Source of the DNA: Vibrionaceae bacterium | GTDB taxonomy: Bacteria > Pseudomonadota > Gammaproteobacteria > Enterobacterales > Vibrionaceae | Assembly: GCA_018222805.1 (NCBI GenBank) | Contig: JAAEZQ010000015.1 | Location: 33,213-97,212 of the forward strand | Direction of reading: 5' to 3' | DNA length: 64,000 bases | Shown: positions 52,918 through 63,038 of the stretch, piece by piece | Position numbering within the stretch: position 1 is the first letter of the stretch | Layout: each line of letters starts with the position of its first letter | Position numbers and translations under genes: made by a program | The notes under the pieces: model-generated | The model's database searches: none | What the model was told of the DNA's origin: nothing | Seen by the model: the letters and a program-made list of their open reading frames with translations, nothing else

Positions 52918-54270
52918 TTACAAAAACGGTGACCACGCAGGCGCTCTTACACGTCCATTTGTCGCAGGTAATCTCGCTTTAAATCGGCCATCAATGGAAA
53001 CCATCGAAAGTACGTTTTTCTTATTGTACATGGAGCTATATACAACCATGCCACCGTTTGGAGCAATACTTGGTGACTCATCAAGTAAGGTCTTGGTAAG
53101 AACTTGAAGAGCACCCGTTTCTAAATCTTGTTTTGCCAAGTTGAAGCCTGAATCACTGCGATTCACCATCACCAAAAATCGACCGTCAGGTGTGATTTGA
53201 CCACTCAGGTTCTGGCTACCTTGCCAAGTTAAACGATTAGTATTACCGCTGCCCAAATCTACTTGATAAATTTGAGGTTTTCCACCCCTATCCGATGTGA
53301 AAACCAGCGATTTTCCATCTGGGTGCCAGAACGGTTCTGTATTATTTGATCTGCCACGCGTAATTTGTGTGAGCTGGCGAGATCTCAGGTCAAATGTGTA
53401 TACCTGTAACGAACCAGTCTTCGACAGAACAAGTGCAAGCTTGCTACCGTCAGGTGAGAATTTTGGTGCGCCGTTATGACGCGGGTAAGAGGTAATCTTT
53501 TCTCGTTCGCCCGTATAGATATTCATGATGTAAATTTCAGACTGGCCATTTTGGAAACTTACATACGCTAACTTCTGACCATCCGGAGACCATGATGGTG
53601 ACATCAACGGCTGTTTAGAACGAAGCACCAAGCGCTCATTGTAACCGTCGTAGTCAGAAACACGCAGTTGGTAAGGGAAACGTTCGGTGTCACTCACCAC
53701 TACATAGGCAATTCGGGTCATGAATGCGCCGCGGTCACCCGTCAGTTGCTCATAAACCAAATCGGAAATACGGTGCGCGTATTCACGCATGCGAGACGCT
53801 TCTACGGTCGCAACTTTGTTGAACAGCACATGGTCTTTCGATAGTACTAATTCACCATCACTGCCTAGTGCTTTACCCTGACCGCCTGTTAGCTGACCAC
53901 GAACAATATCAACCAATTGGTAGTTAACCACGTAATTACCCTGCTCATTTTGAGTAATTGAACCTGTCAGTAAGGCATCAACACCAAGGTTGGTCCATGA
54001 GTCAAAATTAACCTCAGATTCATTAAAAGGCGTCTGTGGCATTTTGTTCGTCGGTACCGGGCTGAATTTTCCACTGCGTTGCAAATCAGAAGCTATAACC
54101 GCAGAAATATCTGTTGGAAGCGGCGCAGCACCTTCCCATTTAAATGGAACCACAGCAATTGGTCGTGCTGAATCAATACCGTCGGTAATAACCAACTCTA
54201 GTGCAGCGTTCGCTACATTCGTCATACTGCTTAGCAGTACAAACATTCCTAGTAAAAGGCGTTTAATCAC
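52918..54270 (-). CDS. tolB: Tol-Pal system protein TolB
   Basis: Periplasmic protein that binds Pal and TolA. The 450-aa precursor has a signal peptide (about 1-22, ending VANA), an N-terminal alpha/beta domain and a six-bladed beta-propeller with [16 protein letters not shown] repeats. A GTG start at 54270 with AAGGA 8 nt upstream gives the family length; the frame is open 9 codons further, into the tolA end. Confidence 0.96.
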   Translation of the reverse strand: MIKRLLLGMFVLLSSMTNVANAALELVITDGIDSARPIAVVPFKWEGAAPLPTDISAVIASDLQRSGKFSPVPTNKMPQTPFNESEVNFDSWTNLGVDALLTGSITQNEQGNYVVNYQLVDIVRGQLTGGQGKALGSDGELVLSKDHVLFNKVATVEASRMREYAHRISDLVYEQLTGDRGAFMTRIAYVVVSDTERFPYQLRVSDYDGYNERLVLRSKQPLMSPSWSPDGQKLAYVSFQNGQSEIYIMNIYTGEREKITSYPRHNGAPKFSPDGSKLALVLSKTGSLQVYTFDLRSRQLTQITRGRSNNTEPFWHPDGKSLVFTSDRGGKPQIYQVDLGSGNTNRLTWQGSQNLSGQITPDGRFLVMVNRSDSGFNLAKQDLETGALQVLTKTLLDESPSIAPNGGMVVYSSMYNKKNVLSMVSIDGRFKARLPATNGRVRAPAWSPFL

Positions 54271-54283
54271 GTCTCTGTTCCTT

Positions 54284-55351
54284 TTAGTCCAAAGCAACCG
54301 TTAAGTTGATGTCTTTCAGTTTTTCATTGACCGCAGCTTCTGACGATTTAGGGAACGTCCCAACTTGTGCAATCGCTCTTTTGGCTGCCGCACAAACTCG
54401 CGTATCGCCACCTAGTACGGTAACACCTGCAACCATCATAGCCGACCCGGTAGGAATCAGTTTGATGTTTACCCTACACTCCTTTCCCAGCAAATAGTCA
54501 TCCTTAATCAACTTTTGCTGAATACTCTGAGTGTATATCGACGACATACGAGAAAGCTCGTCGTTTATAAATTGGTTACGAGCTGCACTGTTTTGGCTTG
54601 CTTCATCTTCTAAGCCAGCAAAAATGTCATCCAATGCTGCTTCTTGTAGCTTACGTTCACGTTCAGCTTTCTCAGCAGCTTCTCGAGCTTTACGTTCTCG
54701 CTCTGCCGCCTCTTTGGCCGCTTTTTCTTTTGCGATACGTTCTTGCTCGGCTTTTTGCGCGGCTTCACGTTCACGTTTGGCTTTTTCTTCAGCTTCTTTC
54801 GCTGCTTTCTCGCGCGCCACACGTTCTTGTTCCGCTTTTGCAATCGCCGCTTCTTTCGCTAAACGTTCCTGCTCCGCTTTACGCACCGCCTCTTCTTTGG
54901 CTTTACGTTCTTTTTCAAGCTTAGCAGCTCGCTCTTGCTCTTTGCGAACACGTTCCTCTTCGGCTTTGCGCTCCTGCTCTTTTTTCTTGCGTTCCGCTTC
55001 TGCTTCACGCGCGGCTTGAGCATCTTTAGCTTGTTGCTCTTTCAGCTTACGAATTTGCTCTTCTTCAGCTTTGCGATTTTTTTCCAGCTGCTCAGCTTCA
55101 CGTCTTAATTTATCAAGACGTTCTTGCTCTTTCTTAGCGGCTTTTTCGCGTTGCTGACGAATCTCTTTCGCTTGTTGCTGAACAAGCTTAGGATCAATAA
55201 CAACAGCCTGAACCATCTGTCCCGTTGGTTCAGGTTTTGACATTGTTAGATCCGTACCCCAAAGCAATGCGACGACCAACAGGGCGTGCAAACCCACCGA
55301 TATAATTATTGGCTTGGAGTACTCTTTCGTCTGGTTCTTTTTTTCTTTCAT
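54284..55351 (-). CDS. tolA: Cell envelope integrity protein TolA
   Basis: Inner-membrane linker of the Tol system. The 355-aa product has one membrane helix (about 13-33), a very long Lys/Glu/Ala helix (about 50-245) built from short K-A-E-E repeats, and a C-terminal domain that contacts TolB/Pal ([16 protein letters not shown]). The repetitive middle is low-complexity DNA, so length can vary between strains. Confidence 0.95.
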   Translation of the reverse strand: MKEKKNQTKEYSKPIIISVGLHALLVVALLWGTDLTMSKPEPTGQMVQAVVIDPKLVQQQAKEIRQQREKAAKKEQERLDKLRREAEQLEKNRKAEEEQIRKLKEQQAKDAQAAREAEAERKKKEQERKAEEERVRKEQERAAKLEKERKAKEEAVRKAEQERLAKEAAIAKAEQERVAREKAAKEAEEKAKREREAAQKAEQERIAKEKAAKEAAERERKAREAAEKAERERKLQEAALDDIFAGLEDEASQNSAARNQFINDELSRMSSIYTQSIQQKLIKDDYLLGKECRVNIKLIPTGSAMMVAGVTVLGGDTRVCAAAKRAIAQVGTFPKSSEAAVNEKLKDINLTVALD

Positions 55352-55364
55352 GAATAGTTGACGT

Positions 55365-55808
55365 TTATTCCCTGATATCGGTCAGGAGCCCTACTTTAGG
55401 GATACCAGCACGACTCAATTCATCAAGTAGAAGGACTACATCTGCATACGGGGTTGCTGCATCGCCACCTACCGCAACAGGTGAATCAGGTTTAAGCGAA
55501 CGCTCAGCTTTAACACGTACAATCACATCTTGCAGCGATAAGCCACGTTGAACTTCTTCATCGTTGACACTCAGACCCAAGTTACCATCGCGATCAATTT
55601 CGATAATGATGAAACTACTATCAGTATCTCCTGCTAGCTCCTGCGCGGGTGTTGCGTTTGAAGTCTTCGGTAGTTCAACGTCGACACCTTGCGTCACGAA
55701 TGGAGCGGTTGCCATGAAAATGATCAACAGTACTAACATCACGTCGATATAAGGTACAACGTTGATCTCTGCCGTCATTTTGCGCTTTTTAGGTTGGTAA
55801 CCCGCCAT
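55365..55808 (-). CDS. tolR: Tol-Pal system protein TolR
   Basis: Proton-driven motor subunit. The 147-aa product has one membrane helix near 18-38 containing the essential Asp (VVPYIDVMLVLLIIF) and a periplasmic domain. Located between tolQ and tolA in the usual order. Confidence 0.96.
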   Translation of the reverse strand: MAGYQPKKRKMTAEINVVPYIDVMLVLLIIFMATAPFVTQGVDVELPKTSNATPAQELAGDTDSSFIIIEIDRDGNLGLSVNDEEVQRGLSLQDVIVRVKAERSLKPDSPVAVGGDAATPYADVVLLLDELSRAGIPKVGLLTDIRE

Positions 55809-55811
55809 GCT

Positions 55812-56510
55812 TTATTCCTTATCCGCGCTGTCTCGGCCAGCCATCGCCTGACGATGAAGGATGCTGTGGAATTCTTCAGAGAAAGTCGCGTAAGTATGTT
55901 CAAGTTTACTTACTTTGTTGCTTAGTCGGTTGTAGGCCATTACGGCAGGGATGGCAGCAAACAGACCCATAGCCGTCGCGATCAACGCTTCTGCGATACC
56001 TGGTGCAACCATCGAAAGGGTTGCTTGTTTTACTTCACCCAGCGCGATAAACGCATGCATGATGCCCCATACGGTACCAAACAGACCAATGTACGGGCTG
56101 ATTGAACCTACCGTAGCGAGGAAAGGTAAGCTGGTTTCAAGTTCATCGACTTCGCGAGCAACCGCAACGCGCATTGCACGTCCTGTACCTTCCATAATAT
56201 AAGCTGGAGAGTTCGCGTTGCTCTTACGCAGACGCGCAAATTCTGTAAAACCGGCGTAGAAGATCTCTTCTGTGCCAATGATTTCGTCTTTACGGCTCTT
56301 CACCTTTTGGTAAAGCTGAGAAAGATCCGTACCTGACCAGAATTTATCTTCAAATGATTCTGCATCTTTTGACGCGTGGGAAAGCACTTTGCTGCGCTTA
56401 ATGATCATTGCCCATGACGCAATCGACATACCAAGTAGTGTCAGCATCACAAGTTTTACCAACAGACTTGCCTGAAGAAAGAGATCTAAAATGGAAATAT
56501 CAGCAGTCAC
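55812..56510 (-). CDS. tolQ: Tol-Pal system protein TolQ
   Basis: Proton-channel subunit with three membrane segments (about 12-35, 135-160, 170-195). The 232-aa product matches E. coli TolQ (230 aa) and has the MotA/TolQ/ExbB pattern ([25 protein letters not shown]). Overlaps ybgC by 11 bp and precedes tolR by 3 bp. Confidence 0.96.
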   Translation of the reverse strand: MTADISILDLFLQASLLVKLVMLTLLGMSIASWAMIIKRSKVLSHASKDAESFEDKFWSGTDLSQLYQKVKSRKDEIIGTEEIFYAGFTEFARLRKSNANSPAYIMEGTGRAMRVAVAREVDELETSLPFLATVGSISPYIGLFGTVWGIMHAFIALGEVKQATLSMVAPGIAEALIATAMGLFAAIPAVMAYNRLSNKVSKLEHTYATFSEEFHSILHRQAMAGRDSADKE

Positions 56511-56919
56511 TATTTGTTAGCTCCGAATTAATAAACGCTGGAATAGCTATTGGTTTCATTTTCTTATTATCGATACATGCTACCTTAACAAGGGTACTGC
56601 ACAATATCCGCCCTTGATCATTGACCAACTCTTGACAGAATTGTAAAGACGCACGTTTTATTTCTGACACTCGGGTTACGACTGTCAGATGTTCGTCCAG
56701 TGTTGCGCCTTGTTTGAAATCGATATCCATGTGTCGGACAACGAAACCGATGTTTTGTTCCAGTAACACTTGCTGAGAGATACCTTTCGCACGCAACATC
56801 TCAGTACGGGCACGCTCAAAGAATTTAAGATAATTTGAATGATAAACAACGCCGCCCGCGTCTGTGTCTTCATAGTACACAGTGATCGGCCAGCAGAATG
56901 AGTTAGATGTGCCTTGCAA
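56500..56919 (-). CDS. ybgC: Acyl-CoA thioesterase YbgC
   Basis: Hot-dog-fold thioesterase acting on short- or medium-chain acyl-CoA. The 139-aa product has the catalytic [25 protein letters not shown] motif with Asp at residue 18 or near. First gene of the ybgC-tolQRAB-pal-cpoB operon, linked to tolQ by an 11-bp overlap. Confidence 0.95.
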   Translation of the reverse strand: MQGTSNSFCWPITVYYEDTDAGGVVYHSNYLKFFERARTEMLRAKGISQQVLLEQNIGFVVRHMDIDFKQGATLDEHLTVVTRVSEIKRASLQFCQELVNDQGRILCSTLVKVACIDNKKMKPIAIPAFINSELTNSDC

Positions 56920-57023
56920 GAGAGTACCAATAGAGTCAATTCTTTAAAGTAGTTACTATAACTTAAGCAAAATGAATTGGTACCAAGTGAGCGGAATATT
57001 TTTGATTTTTGTAGAAAAAATAA

Positions 57024-57046
57024 AAGCCAGGCAAAGAGCCTGGCTT
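57024..57046 (-). terminator. Terminator of the cyd operon
   Basis: Perfect stem AAGCCAGGC/GCCTGGCTT with a 5-nt loop; the minus strand then runs into Ts. Between ybgE and ybgC. Confidence 0.85.
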
Positions 57047-57091
57047 CAAATCGATGATGAAATAACCGACTTTATTTCAGTTTATTTCAAG

Positions 57092-57394
57092 CTAATTGAA
57101 ATAGCGTACAGTTAAGTACAATAAGATAGTCAGTGAAAAGTATGGGCTGAATAACACTTGCCAATACCAACTTCTCGGCTTGAAGCCAACGCCAAACACC
57201 ATGCTTGAGCATACTGCCCAAATCAGTGCTGGAGCGATGACGGCGTTAAATCCACCAATCGCTTGGCTATACGCTTCTGGCTCCCACATGACCAATCCAA
57301 CATGCATAAAGCCGAGGATTAGAGATAAGACCCTCAGCAGAGTCTTATCTGTTGGTTCATGTAACTTCGCTACCTTATCAGCGAGATCACTCAC
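57092..57394 (-). CDS. ybgE: Cyd operon protein YbgE
   Basis: 100-aa membrane protein of unknown function with three hydrophobic segments, always found after cydAB(X). GTG start at 57394, which overlaps the cydX end by 8 bp, so translation is likely coupled. Confidence 0.9.
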   Translation of the reverse strand: MSDLADKVAKLHEPTDKTLLRVLSLILGFMHVGLVMWEPEAYSQAIGGFNAVIAPALIWAVCSSMVFGVGFKPRSWYWQVLFSPYFSLTILLYLTVRYFN

Positions 57395-57494
57395 TGTCTT
57401 TATCCATCATTTCTGAGTGCTCTAACCAAAGAGCGTTGATGATACCGAATGCACAAGCAAGTAGTACACCTAGAATCCATGCGAAATACCACAT
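57387..57494 (-). CDS. cydX: Cytochrome bd-I oxidase small subunit CydX
   Basis: 35-aa single-helix subunit that stabilises the CydAB haem sites. It starts MWYFAWILGVLLACAFGI, the CydX signature, with a hydrophobic helix and an acidic C-terminus. ATG at 57494, 12 bp after the cydB stop. Confidence 0.93.
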   Translation of the reverse strand: MWYFAWILGVLLACAFGIINALWLEHSEMMDKDSE

Positions 57495-57506
57495 AGTAAT
57501 AGCTCC

Positions 57507-58643
57507 TTAGTAAAGTGAGTTTTTGTTGTCTTCAATGAACTTGTCATCCAAGCGACCGAACATCTTGTAGTAAGTCCAAGACGTGTAACCAAGGATGATT
57601 GGCACCATAACAAATGCCACGCCAGTCATTAGGTTCAGAGTCAGTTCAGATGAAGTCGCATCCCACATCGTCAAGCTGTGGCTAGGCATTAGGTCTGACG
57701 GCATGATGAATGGGAACATCGCGAAGCCAGCAGTAAAGATAATACCTGCAACACCAAGACTTGAAGTGATGAATGATGTCGCACACTTTTCAAGACGTGA
57801 TGCCAATACAGTAAGAAGTGGCATCGCAACACCTAGTACTGGTGCAGCCCATAGCAGTGGGTGGGTTTCAAAGTTCTTCATCCACGCACCTGCTTCACGA
57901 ATCACCTCTTTGTTCAGAGGGTTAGACGCTGCATTGGTATCAATACCACCAACAATTACGTAGCCTTCAATGTTCTGAACCCAGAAACCAGCAACAACAA
58001 ACGTTAGCACGGTTAGCAAACCAGTAAGCTGAGCGACATTACGCGCACGAGTATGCACTTCGCCAGTAGTCTTCATCTGTAGCCAGCTCGAACCTTGCAT
58101 CAGAATCATGAACAAGCTTACTAGGCCACACAGCAACGCGAATGGGTTTAGCAGACCAAAGAACGAACCGTGGTACGTTGGCATCAGGAAGTCACTCAAC
58201 TGGAATGGAACACCTTGCAGAAGGTTACCAAATGCCACACCAAAGATAATTGGTGGAACAAAGCCACTGATTGAGATGCAAATGTCCCAGTTTCTGCGCC
58301 ATTTTGGATCTTCAATTTTCGAACGGTAGTCCAGACCTAGAGGACGCAGCCATAGCGCTGCAAGCGTCAAGATCATTGCCAGGTAGAAACCAGAGAATGA
58401 CGTTGCGTAAACCAGAGGCCAAGCCGCAAACAATGCACCACCCGCAGTGATAAGCCAAACTTGGTTACCATCCCAGTGTGGGGCGATTGAGTTAATCATG
58501 ACACGACGTTGTGTGTCGCTTTTACCGATAACAGGTACAAGCGCGCCTACACCCATATCGAATCCATCTGTTACTGCAAAACCAACTAGTAGAACACCGA
58601 TCAGTACCCACCAGATGAATCGCAAGATTTCGTAATCAAACAT
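57507..58643 (-). CDS. cydB: Cytochrome bd ubiquinol oxidase subunit II
   Basis: 378-aa membrane subunit with about nine segments (E. coli CydB 379 aa). N-terminus MFDYEILRFIWWVLIGVLLVGFAVTDGFDMGVG is the family signature, with the conserved Asp near residue 29. It pairs with CydA to reduce oxygen at low oxygen levels. Confidence 0.97.
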   Translation of the reverse strand: MFDYEILRFIWWVLIGVLLVGFAVTDGFDMGVGALVPVIGKSDTQRRVMINSIAPHWDGNQVWLITAGGALFAAWPLVYATSFSGFYLAMILTLAALWLRPLGLDYRSKIEDPKWRRNWDICISISGFVPPIIFGVAFGNLLQGVPFQLSDFLMPTYHGSFFGLLNPFALLCGLVSLFMILMQGSSWLQMKTTGEVHTRARNVAQLTGLLTVLTFVVAGFWVQNIEGYVIVGGIDTNAASNPLNKEVIREAGAWMKNFETHPLLWAAPVLGVAMPLLTVLASRLEKCATSFITSSLGVAGIIFTAGFAMFPFIMPSDLMPSHSLTMWDATSSELTLNLMTGVAFVMVPIILGYTSWTYYKMFGRLDDKFIEDNKNSLY

Positions 58644-58660
58644 CTTGTTGTCTCCTTGTC

Positions 58661-60247
58661 TTACGCTTCTACTTGGCGACTAACTTTGTCTTCAACAGAG
58701 TCAGCGTTTTGCTCGAAGTGGTAACGGCCTGTTTTCAGGCTGCTTGGACCTTGACGAGCGAATTTCACCATTAGATATACTTCTGCAATCAAGAATGCAG
58801 TGTAAAGCGCCAGAATCGCGAATAGTGAAGTCCAGATTTCACCTGCAGTTAGTGCTGAAGCGGCTACGTGAACTGGCAGGATCTCACCCACCGCCCATGG
58901 TTGACGTCCAAACTCTGCGACAAACCAACCGGCTTCGATCGCAATCCATGGAAGCGGAATACTGAATAGCGCAGCTTTAAGTAGCCATGTCTTCTGAGTG
59001 ATTTTCTGACGACATGTTTGGATGAACGACAAACCAAATACGAATAGCATGATGAAGCCACACGCAACCATGATACGGAACGACCAGAATAGTGGCCACA
59101 CGGTTGGGATAGAGTCATCTGCTGCAGCTTGAATCTGCTCTTCTGTCGCATCAACAACATCGTCTGTGTAGCGTTTTAGAAGTAGACCGTAACCAAGGTC
59201 ACCTTTCACTTCGTCAAACGCTGCCATGTTGGCATCAGATTTATCGCCCGCACGCAATTTCTCAAGTAGCTCGTACGCGTACATACCTGTACGGATACGC
59301 TCAACGTGTTCTTCACGCAGATCACGCAGACCTGTAACCTGCTCATCAATAGAGCGAGTTGCGATGATACCCATTACGTAAGGGATCTTAATCGCGTAGT
59401 CAGTATGCATGTCGTCTTGGTTAGGAATACCAAATAGTGTGAACGCAGCTGGTGCTGGCTCTGTGTGCCATTCTGCTTCTACCGCAGCTAGCTTCACTTT
59501 TTGGACTTCACCAAGCTCATAGCCTGATTCGTCACCAAGAACGATAGTAGAAAGAATTGCTGCCATACCAAAAGAGGCTGCAATAGCAAATGAACGACGA
59601 GCGAACGCAACGTCACGGCCTTTCAATAGGTAGTATGAACTGATGCCTAGAACAAACATTGCGCCACAAGTGTAGCCAGAGGCTACTGTGTGAACAAACT
59701 TAACCTGAGCAACTGGGTTAAACACAACTTCAGCAAAGCTCACCATTTCCATTCGCATGGTTTCGAAGTTGAATTCCGCGCCAACTGGGTTTTGCATCCA
59801 GCCGTTCGCAATCAGAATCCACAGTGCTGAGAAGTTAGAACCTAAAGCCACCAACCAAGTTACCGCTAAGTGTTGACGTTTAGATAGACGATCCCACCCG
59901 AAGAAGAATAGACCAACAAAAGTTGACTCCAGGAAGAACGCGACCAGTGCTTCAATCGCTAGTGGTGCACCGAAGATGTCACCTACATAGTGGGAGTAAT
60001 AGGACCAGTTCGTACCAAACTGGAATTCCATGGTAAGGCCAGTTGCCACACCAAGCGCAAAGTTAATACCAAACAGCTTACCCCAGAACTTGGTCATGTC
60101 CTTATAGATTTGCTTGTTCGTCATTACGTACAACGACTCCATAATGGCCAGTAGGAAGGCCATACCAAGGGTCAATGGTACGAATAGGAAGTGATACATC
60201 GCTGTTAGTGCAAACTGCAACCGCGATAGATCAACTACGTCAATCAT
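58661..60247 (-). CDS. cydA: Cytochrome bd ubiquinol oxidase subunit I
   Basis: 528-aa quinol-oxidising subunit holding haems b558, b595 and d. Visible haem ligand His19 ([12 protein letters not shown]), a second His in [16 protein letters not shown] near residue 188, and the quinol (Q) loop around 240-320. ATG 60247 with AGGAG upstream; the frame is open 10 codons more. First gene of cydABX-ybgE, with FNR- and ArcA-type sites in the 460 bp upstream. Confidence 0.97.
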   Translation of the reverse strand: MIDVVDLSRLQFALTAMYHFLFVPLTLGMAFLLAIMESLYVMTNKQIYKDMTKFWGKLFGINFALGVATGLTMEFQFGTNWSYYSHYVGDIFGAPLAIEALVAFFLESTFVGLFFFGWDRLSKRQHLAVTWLVALGSNFSALWILIANGWMQNPVGAEFNFETMRMEMVSFAEVVFNPVAQVKFVHTVASGYTCGAMFVLGISSYYLLKGRDVAFARRSFAIAASFGMAAILSTIVLGDESGYELGEVQKVKLAAVEAEWHTEPAPAAFTLFGIPNQDDMHTDYAIKIPYVMGIIATRSIDEQVTGLRDLREEHVERIRTGMYAYELLEKLRAGDKSDANMAAFDEVKGDLGYGLLLKRYTDDVVDATEEQIQAAADDSIPTVWPLFWSFRIMVACGFIMLFVFGLSFIQTCRQKITQKTWLLKAALFSIPLPWIAIEAGWFVAEFGRQPWAVGEILPVHVAASALTAGEIWTSLFAILALYTAFLIAEVYLMVKFARQGPSSLKTGRYHFEQNADSVEDKVSRQVEA

Positions 60248-60369
60248 GGTAACTCCTATGTGTCGGCTGAATGACACTCTCTACATATTGCAATCCATAA
60301 TCAGGTGTTATTCACACATGAAATATGTTGAATTGTCACAACTTTTTGTTGCGAAAATGTACTTCGTTG

Positions 60370-60385
60370 GTTAGTTAATTGTTAA
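60370..60385. promoter_or_regulatory. ArcA-like direct repeat upstream of cydA
   Basis: GTTAGTTAATTGTTAA holds GTTA copies 11 bp apart (60370 and 60381), the spacing and sequence of ArcA sites, 123 bp upstream of cydA. Known ArcA control of cydAB in E. coli supports it; strength here is unknown. Confidence 0.45.
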
Positions 60386-60462
60386 GCATCAGCTAATATA
60401 GCTGTGGCTAATATTACTTGTAAAAACACAATGTTTCAAAAGATTTATAGCCAGGATGCGCT

Positions 60463-60476
60463 TTGATACACATCAA
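60463..60476. promoter_or_regulatory. FNR box upstream of cydA (perfect)
   Basis: TTGATACACATCAA matches the FNR consensus TTGAT-N4-ATCAA exactly, about 220 bp upstream of cydA. Confidence 0.75.
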
Positions 60477-60512
60477 TATTTATGCACAGAACCTGAACAA
60501 AAATCCATCACC

Positions 60513-60526
60513 TTGACGCAAATCAA
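60513..60526. promoter_or_regulatory. Second FNR-like box upstream of cydA
   Basis: TTGACGCAAATCAA differs from the FNR consensus by one base and is centred 50 bp from the perfect box, about five helical turns. Confidence 0.5.
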
Positions 60527-60673
60527 ACAACACCTGACGCAAATGTTAAGGCTGGGTAATGGGAGGAGAGAATGACGGGGCACAAGCAAACATTAGCGCA
60601 ACAAATGACAGCTTTCTATTAACCAAAAAGAAATTAAAGAAATTAAAAAAGTGTGACCTAGATCTCTAAAAGT

Positions 60674-60708
60674 AAAAAGGCCGAACATTTCGCTCAGCCT
60701 TTTTGTTT
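60674..60708 (-). terminator. Terminator of ruvAB
   Basis: AAAAAGGC/GCCTTTTT stem extended by G-U pairs; an A-rich stretch follows on the plus strand. Directly after the ruvB stop. Confidence 0.75.
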
Positions 60709-60709
60709 T

Positions 60710-61714
60710 CTATTTTTCGATGCCAAAGTGGAGATAAGCCCGATCAGTGGCAATTCTACCCCGTGGTGTTCGCTGTAAATAACCTTGTTGAATCAGATAA
60801 GGCTCTAGCACATCTTCTATGGTGTCTTTTTCTTCACCAATAGCCGCAGCCATGTTATCCAAACCAACCGGACCACCGCCGAATTTTTCCATAATCGCGA
60901 GGAGAAGTTTTCGGTCCATGTAGTCGAAGCCCTGAGCATCAACATCAAGCATGTTCAGCGCTTTATCTGCGACATCAGCGCAGATGTGACCATTGCCTTT
61001 TACTTCTGCATAATCACGCACACGACGTAACAAGCGATTTGCAATACGAGGAGTGCCACGAGCACGACGTGCCACTTCTAAAGCTCCTTCCGGATCCATA
61101 GAGAGGCCTAAACAGTTCGCACTGCGTTGTACGATGTCCTGCAGATCTTTCGTTTTATAAAACTCCAGACGCTGCGTGATACCAAAACGGTCGCGCAATG
61201 GTGATGTCAATGAACCAGCGCGCGTCGTCGCACCGATCAAGGTAAATGGTGGCAAATCTATTTTAATTGAACGAGCAGCCGGTCCTTCCCCAATCATAAT
61301 ATCCAACTGGTAATCTTCCATCGCCGGATAAAGCACCTCTTCAACCATTGGGCTTAAGCGGTGAATCTCATCGATAAAGAGAACGTCGTTTTCTTCTAAG
61401 TTGGTAAGCAACGCAGCCAAATCTCCCGCCTTTTCCAACACAGGACCAGACGTGGTACGAATATTGACGTCCATTTCGTTAGCAACGATATTGGCGAGTG
61501 TGGTTTTACCTAAACCAGGAGGACCAAAAATAAGAAGATGATCTAACGCTTCATTACGCAGCTGCGCCGCTTTAATAAAGATTTCCATTTGGTCTCGCAC
61601 ATGATCCTGACCTTGGTAGTCTTCTAACTTTTTAGGTCGTATTGCACGGTCAATGACGTCTTCTTCCCGAAACGCCGGGTTTTCTGGAGCGATTAAACGA
61701 TCGGCTTCAATCAT
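60710..61714 (-). CDS. ruvB: Holliday junction branch migration ATPase RuvB
   Basis: AAA+ motor of the RuvAB branch-migration complex. The 334-aa product has Walker [11 protein letters not shown] near residue 63, Walker [10 protein letters not shown] near 112 and the C-terminal winged helix. 21 bp after ruvA in ruvC-ruvA-ruvB order. Confidence 0.97.
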   Translation of the reverse strand: MIEADRLIAPENPAFREEDVIDRAIRPKKLEDYQGQDHVRDQMEIFIKAAQLRNEALDHLLIFGPPGLGKTTLANIVANEMDVNIRTTSGPVLEKAGDLAALLTNLEENDVLFIDEIHRLSPMVEEVLYPAMEDYQLDIMIGEGPAARSIKIDLPPFTLIGATTRAGSLTSPLRDRFGITQRLEFYKTKDLQDIVQRSANCLGLSMDPEGALEVARRARGTPRIANRLLRRVRDYAEVKGNGHICADVADKALNMLDVDAQGFDYMDRKLLLAIMEKFGGGPVGLDNMAAAIGEEKDTIEDVLEPYLIQQGYLQRTPRGRIATDRAYLHFGIEK

Positions 61715-61735
61715 ATTGTTACCTTGGGCTTACCG

Positions 61736-62350
61736 TTACACCATTGATTTGAGAGCTTCACGGATCAGCTGTTCGCTGTTCATATCCGGTTTAGCGATTT
61801 GAGCAACGACTTTCGAGGCTTGCGTTGGTTTGTATCCCAGAGCAAGCAGTGCACTGATCGCCTCTTCTTCCGCGTTATTCGACGTGGCAGATGCAGAATC
61901 GGATGGAGCAGCATCGGTGAATGGGGTAAATAGGTCACCCGCCCCCCATCCTTTCAGACGGTCTTTCATTTCAACCACTAAGCGCTCAGCCGTTTTCTTA
62001 CCAACGCCCGGCAGCTTAACGAGTGTTGACACATCCTCTCGCTCTACACAAGTGACAAACTGACTTGCAGTCATGCCAGACAAGATGCCCAAGCCCAATT
62101 TAGGACCAACGCCGTTTGCTTTAATAACCTCACGGAACAGCGCGCGCTCTTTTACGGTATTAAAACCGTAGAGCAGCTGAGCATCTTCGCGAACAACAAA
62201 ATGAGTATAAATGATGGCTTCTTCGCCGAGGTTTGGCAGCTCGTAAAAACAGCTCATTGGCATCTGAACTTCATAACCAATGCCGTTAACTTCAATTAAA
62301 ACTTCAGGTGGTTGCTTTTCAAGCAAGGTGCCGCGAAGACGTCCAATCAC
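61736..62350 (-). CDS. ruvA: Holliday junction branch migration protein RuvA
   Basis: Tetrameric DNA-binding partner of RuvB. The 204-aa product (GTG start 62350, [23 protein letters not shown]) has an OB fold, two helix-hairpin-helix motifs ([38 protein letters not shown]) and the RuvB-binding C-terminal domain. The frame is open far upstream through ruvC, so the start rests on family length (E. coli 203 aa). Confidence 0.95.
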   Translation of the reverse strand: MIGRLRGTLLEKQPPEVLIEVNGIGYEVQMPMSCFYELPNLGEEAIIYTHFVVREDAQLLYGFNTVKERALFREVIKANGVGPKLGLGILSGMTASQFVTCVEREDVSTLVKLPGVGKKTAERLVVEMKDRLKGWGAGDLFTPFTDAAPSDSASATSNNAEEEAISALLALGYKPTQASKVVAQIAKPDMNSEQLIREALKSMV

Positions 62351-62417
62351 GATAAATACTCTTTGGAAATGAATTTGCGACAGGATAATAAAGAACTGGA
62401 TAGACATCCAGTTAATT

Positions 62418-62939
62418 TTACCGGTAGCGTCCTTTTCGTGCACTGGTCGCCCTTCCCGCCAGAGCGACGAGCGTTTTGTTGGTATTGGCATGACAGATTG
62501 CTACGCCAAGTGCATCGGCTGCGTCGGCTTGCGGTTTTGCTGGTAGCTTTAGCATCTGCTGAACCATATGCTGAACTTGCGCTTTATCCGCTCCACCGGT
62601 TCCAACCACAGCCTGTTTAATAAGACGCGCTGCGTATTCATAAACTGGTAAATCCGCATTTACTGCAGCCACAATTGCACTGCCTCGTGCCTGCCCCAGT
62701 TTTAAAGCAGAATCGGCATTCTTCGCCATAAAAACTTGTTCGATAGCGAATACGTCTGGCTGAAACTGAGTAATGATTTCAGTAACACCTGCATAAATTT
62801 GTCTGAGTCGACCTGGGAGCTCTTTTTCAGACATACGGATACAGCCGCTGCCAAGATATTGTAAATGGCGACCTTGTTGGCGGATGACACCGTAACCGGT
62901 AATACGAGAGCCTGGGTCAATGCCCAAAATAATTGACAT
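62418..62939 (-). CDS. ruvC: Crossover junction endodeoxyribonuclease RuvC
   Basis: Holliday junction resolvase. The 173-aa product has catalytic Asp7 ([14 protein letters not shown]), Glu68 ([10 protein letters not shown]) and the C-terminal [11 protein letters not shown] acidic pair. First gene of ruvCAB. Confidence 0.96.
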   Translation of the reverse strand: MSIILGIDPGSRITGYGVIRQQGRHLQYLGSGCIRMSEKELPGRLRQIYAGVTEIITQFQPDVFAIEQVFMAKNADSALKLGQARGSAIVAAVNADLPVYEYAARLIKQAVVGTGGADKAQVQHMVQQMLKLPAKPQADAADALGVAICHANTNKTLVALAGRATSARKGRYR

Positions 62940-62994
62940 TAAGTTTCCTAATCAACAACTCATTAGATTTATTAGAATATATTTCATTAAAACA

Positions 62995-63020
62995 AAAACT
63001 CCCGCAATTGCGGGAGTTTT
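62995..63020 (-). terminator. Terminator of aspS
   Basis: Perfect palindrome AAAACTCCCGCAA/TTGCGGGAGTTTT flanked by A and T runs, just after the aspS stop. Confidence 0.85.
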
Positions 63021-63038
63021 TCTTCAATTGTTGTGCGC

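Noticed and set aside
54531..55019. Long plus-strand open frame opposite tolA (Ser/Arg/Ala-rich)
   Set aside because: It is the antisense shadow of the repetitive tolA helix; no ribosome site and no family resemblance.
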